Assembly: GCA_000384615.1 (NCBI GenBank) | Contig: ARQU01000002.1 | Coordinates: 1 to 64,000 of the forward strand | Direction of reading: 5' to 3' | DNA: 64,000 bases | Source of the DNA: an alpha proteobacterium SCGC AAA536-G10 | Lineage (GTDB): Bacteria; Pseudomonadota; Alphaproteobacteria; Puniceispirillales; Marisalimonadaceae | Shown here: in pieces, positions 62,007-64,000 of the stretch | Layout of the letters: each line of letters opens with the position of its first letter | Position numbering within the stretch: the first letter of the stretch is position 1 | The notes under the pieces: generated by a model | Databases searched by the model: none | What the model saw: the letters and a program-made list of their open reading frames with translations, nothing else | Told to the model about the DNA's origin: nothing | Made by a program: the position numbers and the translations under genes

Positions 62007-64000
62007 GTGGCAGTTGATTATTTAAGTGCGATAAATAACTCTGGAAGTGGGTTAAACATTACTCAAATTGTAGATAGTTTAGTAGATGCTGAAAAATCAC
62101 CTCAAGAAAATATTATCCAAAATAAAATAGATGAAAATAATACCTCTATCTCCTCCATAGGTGAAATTAAAAGTGCTTTGTCTAAATTGTCTACGTCTCT
62201 TACCTCTTTAACTGGTAACACTTCCTTAAAGACATCCTCTACAGGATCTTCTTTATCAGCGATAATAACCAATCCCTCAGATGCAAAAACAATAAACTCA
62301 ACTATTAGTGTAACTACTCTTGCCAAAGGACAAACATTAGCATTTTCTGGATATTCATCAAATACGACAGTAGTTGGTTCAGGTTCTCTTAGCTTAGAAA
62401 GAGGTGATTGGTCTTCAGGTAGCTTTGTTGCTAGTTCAACAGTATCGTCCACCTCTGTAACTGTTACATCAACCGATACACTTGAATCTTTAAAAGATAA
62501 AATTAATGCTCTTGATTATGGGATTGTTGCAAGTGTAATCGGAGCTGGCGACGATACTTATACTCTTGTTATAAAATCTGGAGAAGGTAAAAAAAATGCC
62601 TTAAGAGTAACTGCTACAGAAAGTCCTTCAGGATCAGGTTTATCTTCAATAGATAATACGTCAACAAATGGGTCTAAACAAAAAGTTGCTGGTACAGACG
62701 CATCTTTAAGTGTTGATGGTATTTCAATAACTAGATCTACAAACAATATCACTGATTTATTTGAAGGTTATCAAGTGAATTTGTCAAATGTAACAAATTC
62801 TACTGGAAGTGATATACCAGTAAATTTAACTAGTGCAGTTGACGAAGCTGCAGCAGAAACAAATCTTAAATCTTTTATAAATGCTATCAATGATGCTCGT
62901 TCGATTATAAACGAAAAAACTTTCAGAGGTTCCGCTTCTAAAGAAGCTGGAGATTTATCTAGTGATCCTGTTATAAAAAATATTAAAAAAGAAATTGAAA
63001 ATCTTACCAGTACAGCATTATCAGGTTTTAGCAGTAATGGGGTATATATTTCAAATTTAGGAGTTAGAACTGAAAGAGATGGTAAACTATCCTTAAATAC
63101 AACAATTTTAAAAAATGAATTGAAAAACAACCCTACTTCTTTAGATGCAATTTTTAATTCTATGTATTCTTCATCTTCAAGTTTGTTAACCGTTAGTGGA
63201 GGATCCAATAAAGCACCAGTAGCAGGATCATATACATTTGTTATGACCGCTTTTGTATCTGGAAATGTTACAGGTTTAAAAAGTAATGATACATCTCCAA
63301 ATGTTACTGCCTCTAATAATACAATTCAATTAACTGTTGATGGTACTACCTCTGGAACTATTACAGTTCCAGCATCTCACTACAGCTCCGAAGATGCATT
63401 AGCGACCGCTATTCAAACTGCAGTCAATGCTGATACAACATTATCCAATGCTGGTAAATCTGTAACAATAACACATTCAGATGGTAGTTATAAAATAAGT
63501 TCTTCATCAACTGGATCGTCGACAAGCATGGTAGTAAACAATATTGGTTCAAATTTAAATGGTTTCTTAAAATTGACTGGAACAGCAGATGACAATGGTA
63601 TTTCAACTTCGCAATCTGGAACTGCTTCAACAGCATTAACTATTAACGGCGCGTCATCTGTCCCATCTGATACTGATGGATTAGTCGATAATGAAACTTT
63701 AGGGTCTTCAGGTGATTTCTCCATTGATGGAGCGTTACAATCGCAAGCAGCAAGTGGTATTAATTCATTTATTACTATATCAAGCGCAAGTAATAATGCA
63801 TCAGTAACCTTTACGGTTCATGGTACTAATATTGATGGAACTTCTATAAGTGAAACAATTACAGGCGTAAATAATAATACAGTTACATCTACTAATTTAT
63901 TTGCAACAGTAACAAGGGTTAGTTCTGATGCAGGTGCAAATGCTGTTAATGTAGGTAATTCACCTGCGATAGTAAAAACTACTGGAACAAGAGCCTCAAT
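62007..64000 (+). CDS. fliD: FliD, filament cap protein (HAP2), N-terminal part, probably enlarged
   Basis: Frame open from GTG at 62007 to the right edge (664 codons visible). The start AVDYLSAINNSGSGLNITQI then VDSLVDAEKSPQENIIQNKI is the FliD N-terminal coiled-coil motif. NALRVTATESPSGSGLSSID and LDAIFNSM (the latter normally near the C-terminal third) are seen by residue ~390, after which a beta-rich insert begins. At least one copy of the module repeated in FlgK lies at the end. Usual FliD has 400-650 residues, so this protein is probably longer. GTG is preferred because the upstream ATG at 62002 hits a stop. Confidence 0.9.
   Translation, partial: MAVDYLSAINNSGSGLNITQIVDSLVDAEKSPQENIIQNKIDENNTSISSIGEIKSALSKLSTSLTSLTGNTSLKTSSTGSSLSAIITNPSDAKTINSTISVTTLAKGQTLAFSGYSSNTTVVGSGSLSLERGDWSSGSFVASSTVSSTSVTVTSTDTLESLKDKINALDYGIVASVIGAGDDTYTLVIKSGEGKKNALRVTATESPSGSGLSSIDNTSTNGSKQKVAGTDASLSVDGISITRSTNNITDLFEGYQVNLSNVTNSTGSDIPVNLTSAVDEAAAETNLKSFINAINDARSIINEKTFRGSASKEAGDLSSDPVIKNIKKEIENLTSTALSGFSSNGVYISNLGVRTERDGKLSLNTTILKNELKNNPTSLDAIFNSMYSSSSSLLTVSGGSNKAPVAGSYTFVMTAFVSGNVTGLKSNDTSPNVTASNNTIQLTVDGTTSGTITVPASHYSSEDALATAIQTAVNADTTLSNAGKSVTITHSDGSYKISSSSTGSSTSMVVNNIGSNLNGFLKLTGTADDNGISTSQSGTASTALTINGASSVPSDTDGLVDNETLGSSGDFSIDGALQSQAASGINSFITISSASNNASVTFTVHGTNIDGTSISETITGVNNNTVTSTNLFATVTRVSSDAGANAVNVGNSPAIVKTTGTRAS
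63675..64000 (+). repeat. FlgK-type beta module inside FliD
   Basis: From DGLVDNET through GSSGDFSIDGAL, NNASVTFTVHGTNIDGTSIS, ETITGVNNNTV and NVGNSPA to GTRASI the sequence follows FlgK residues encoded at 50159-50490 (DGLVDNET, GSSGNFTIDGAL, NNASVTFTITGTNVDGTAQT, ETITGVNANTV, NVGTSPA, GTRVSI) with hardly a gap. The copy continues past the window edge. Confidence 0.9.

Noticed and set aside
1-64000. CRISPR arrays, tRNA, rRNA genes and insertion sequences
   Set aside because: No regularly spaced direct repeats, no tRNA-like cloverleaf with a CCA end, no rRNA segments and no transposase motifs were found on reading.

Overview
The window is strongly A+T-rich, densely coding DNA from what is most likely a free-living, polarly flagellated marine alphaproteobacterium. 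This placement is inferred from gene content: a membrane ferritin of the MbfA type, a Fur/Mur-type regulator without CxxC zinc motifs, several CoA and organic-acid catabolic genes, and very short intergenic gaps. No rRNA, tRNA, CRISPR array, transposase or phage gene block was seen.

Left part (1-12.2 kb), catabolism: a truncated CaiB/BaiF CoA-transferase, an MFS carrier, a Gate-domain membrane protein, a hydrolase-thiolase-SixA operon, a convergent operon of two acyl-CoA dehydrogenases plus a crotonase, and a group holding an RraA-like aldolase, a four-carbon sugar-acid kinase, an ABM-domain protein and an isopropylmalate-dehydrogenase-type enzyme. From 12.2 to 17.7 kb is an iron island: mbfA, an iron-binding periplasmic protein, an SDR, fur and a two-domain iron permease, with four Fur-box-like 19-mers between the genes. 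A tartrate/malate-dehydrogenase-type enzyme and a threonine-synthase-like enzyme follow.

From 20 kb onwards almost everything is, or may be, flagellar. A poorly known leftward island (20.1-24.6 kb) has a FliL-like protein, a cyclic-nucleotide-binding protein, a ParA ATPase, several small unknowns and a protein resembling the nitrile-hydratase-type leader fold. Then come an extra hook/rod paralog, the leftward operon flhA-flhF-flhG-fliA, the rightward operon flgP-flgT-LysM-flgA-flgM-flgN-like, and the rod, hook and ring genes flgBCDEF and flgGHIJKL. FliS, a ClC protein, a sugar operon (gmd, colC/fcl, colD, a GT41 O-glycosyltransferase) and the start of fliD follow. Good -24/-12 (sigma-54) elements, TGGCAT-N5-TTGCW, precede five of these units, with two weaker matches before fliD and the sugar operon. 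With FliA and FlgM present, this suggests a sigma-54 to sigma-28 hierarchy.

The most unusual observation is the size and make-up of the flagellar axial proteins. FlgE has 1694 residues and FlgK 2132, several times the usual length, with intact terminal assembly segments and huge Ser/Thr/Gly-rich inserts built from repeated small beta modules. One module occurs about seven times in FlgK and again in FliD. Between these genes lies an apparent GDP-colitose pathway followed by a SPINDLY/OGT-like cytoplasmic glycosyltransferase. A testable model is a giant, module-decorated and possibly O-glycosylated hook and junction, possibly on an H-ring (FlgP/FlgT) motor.
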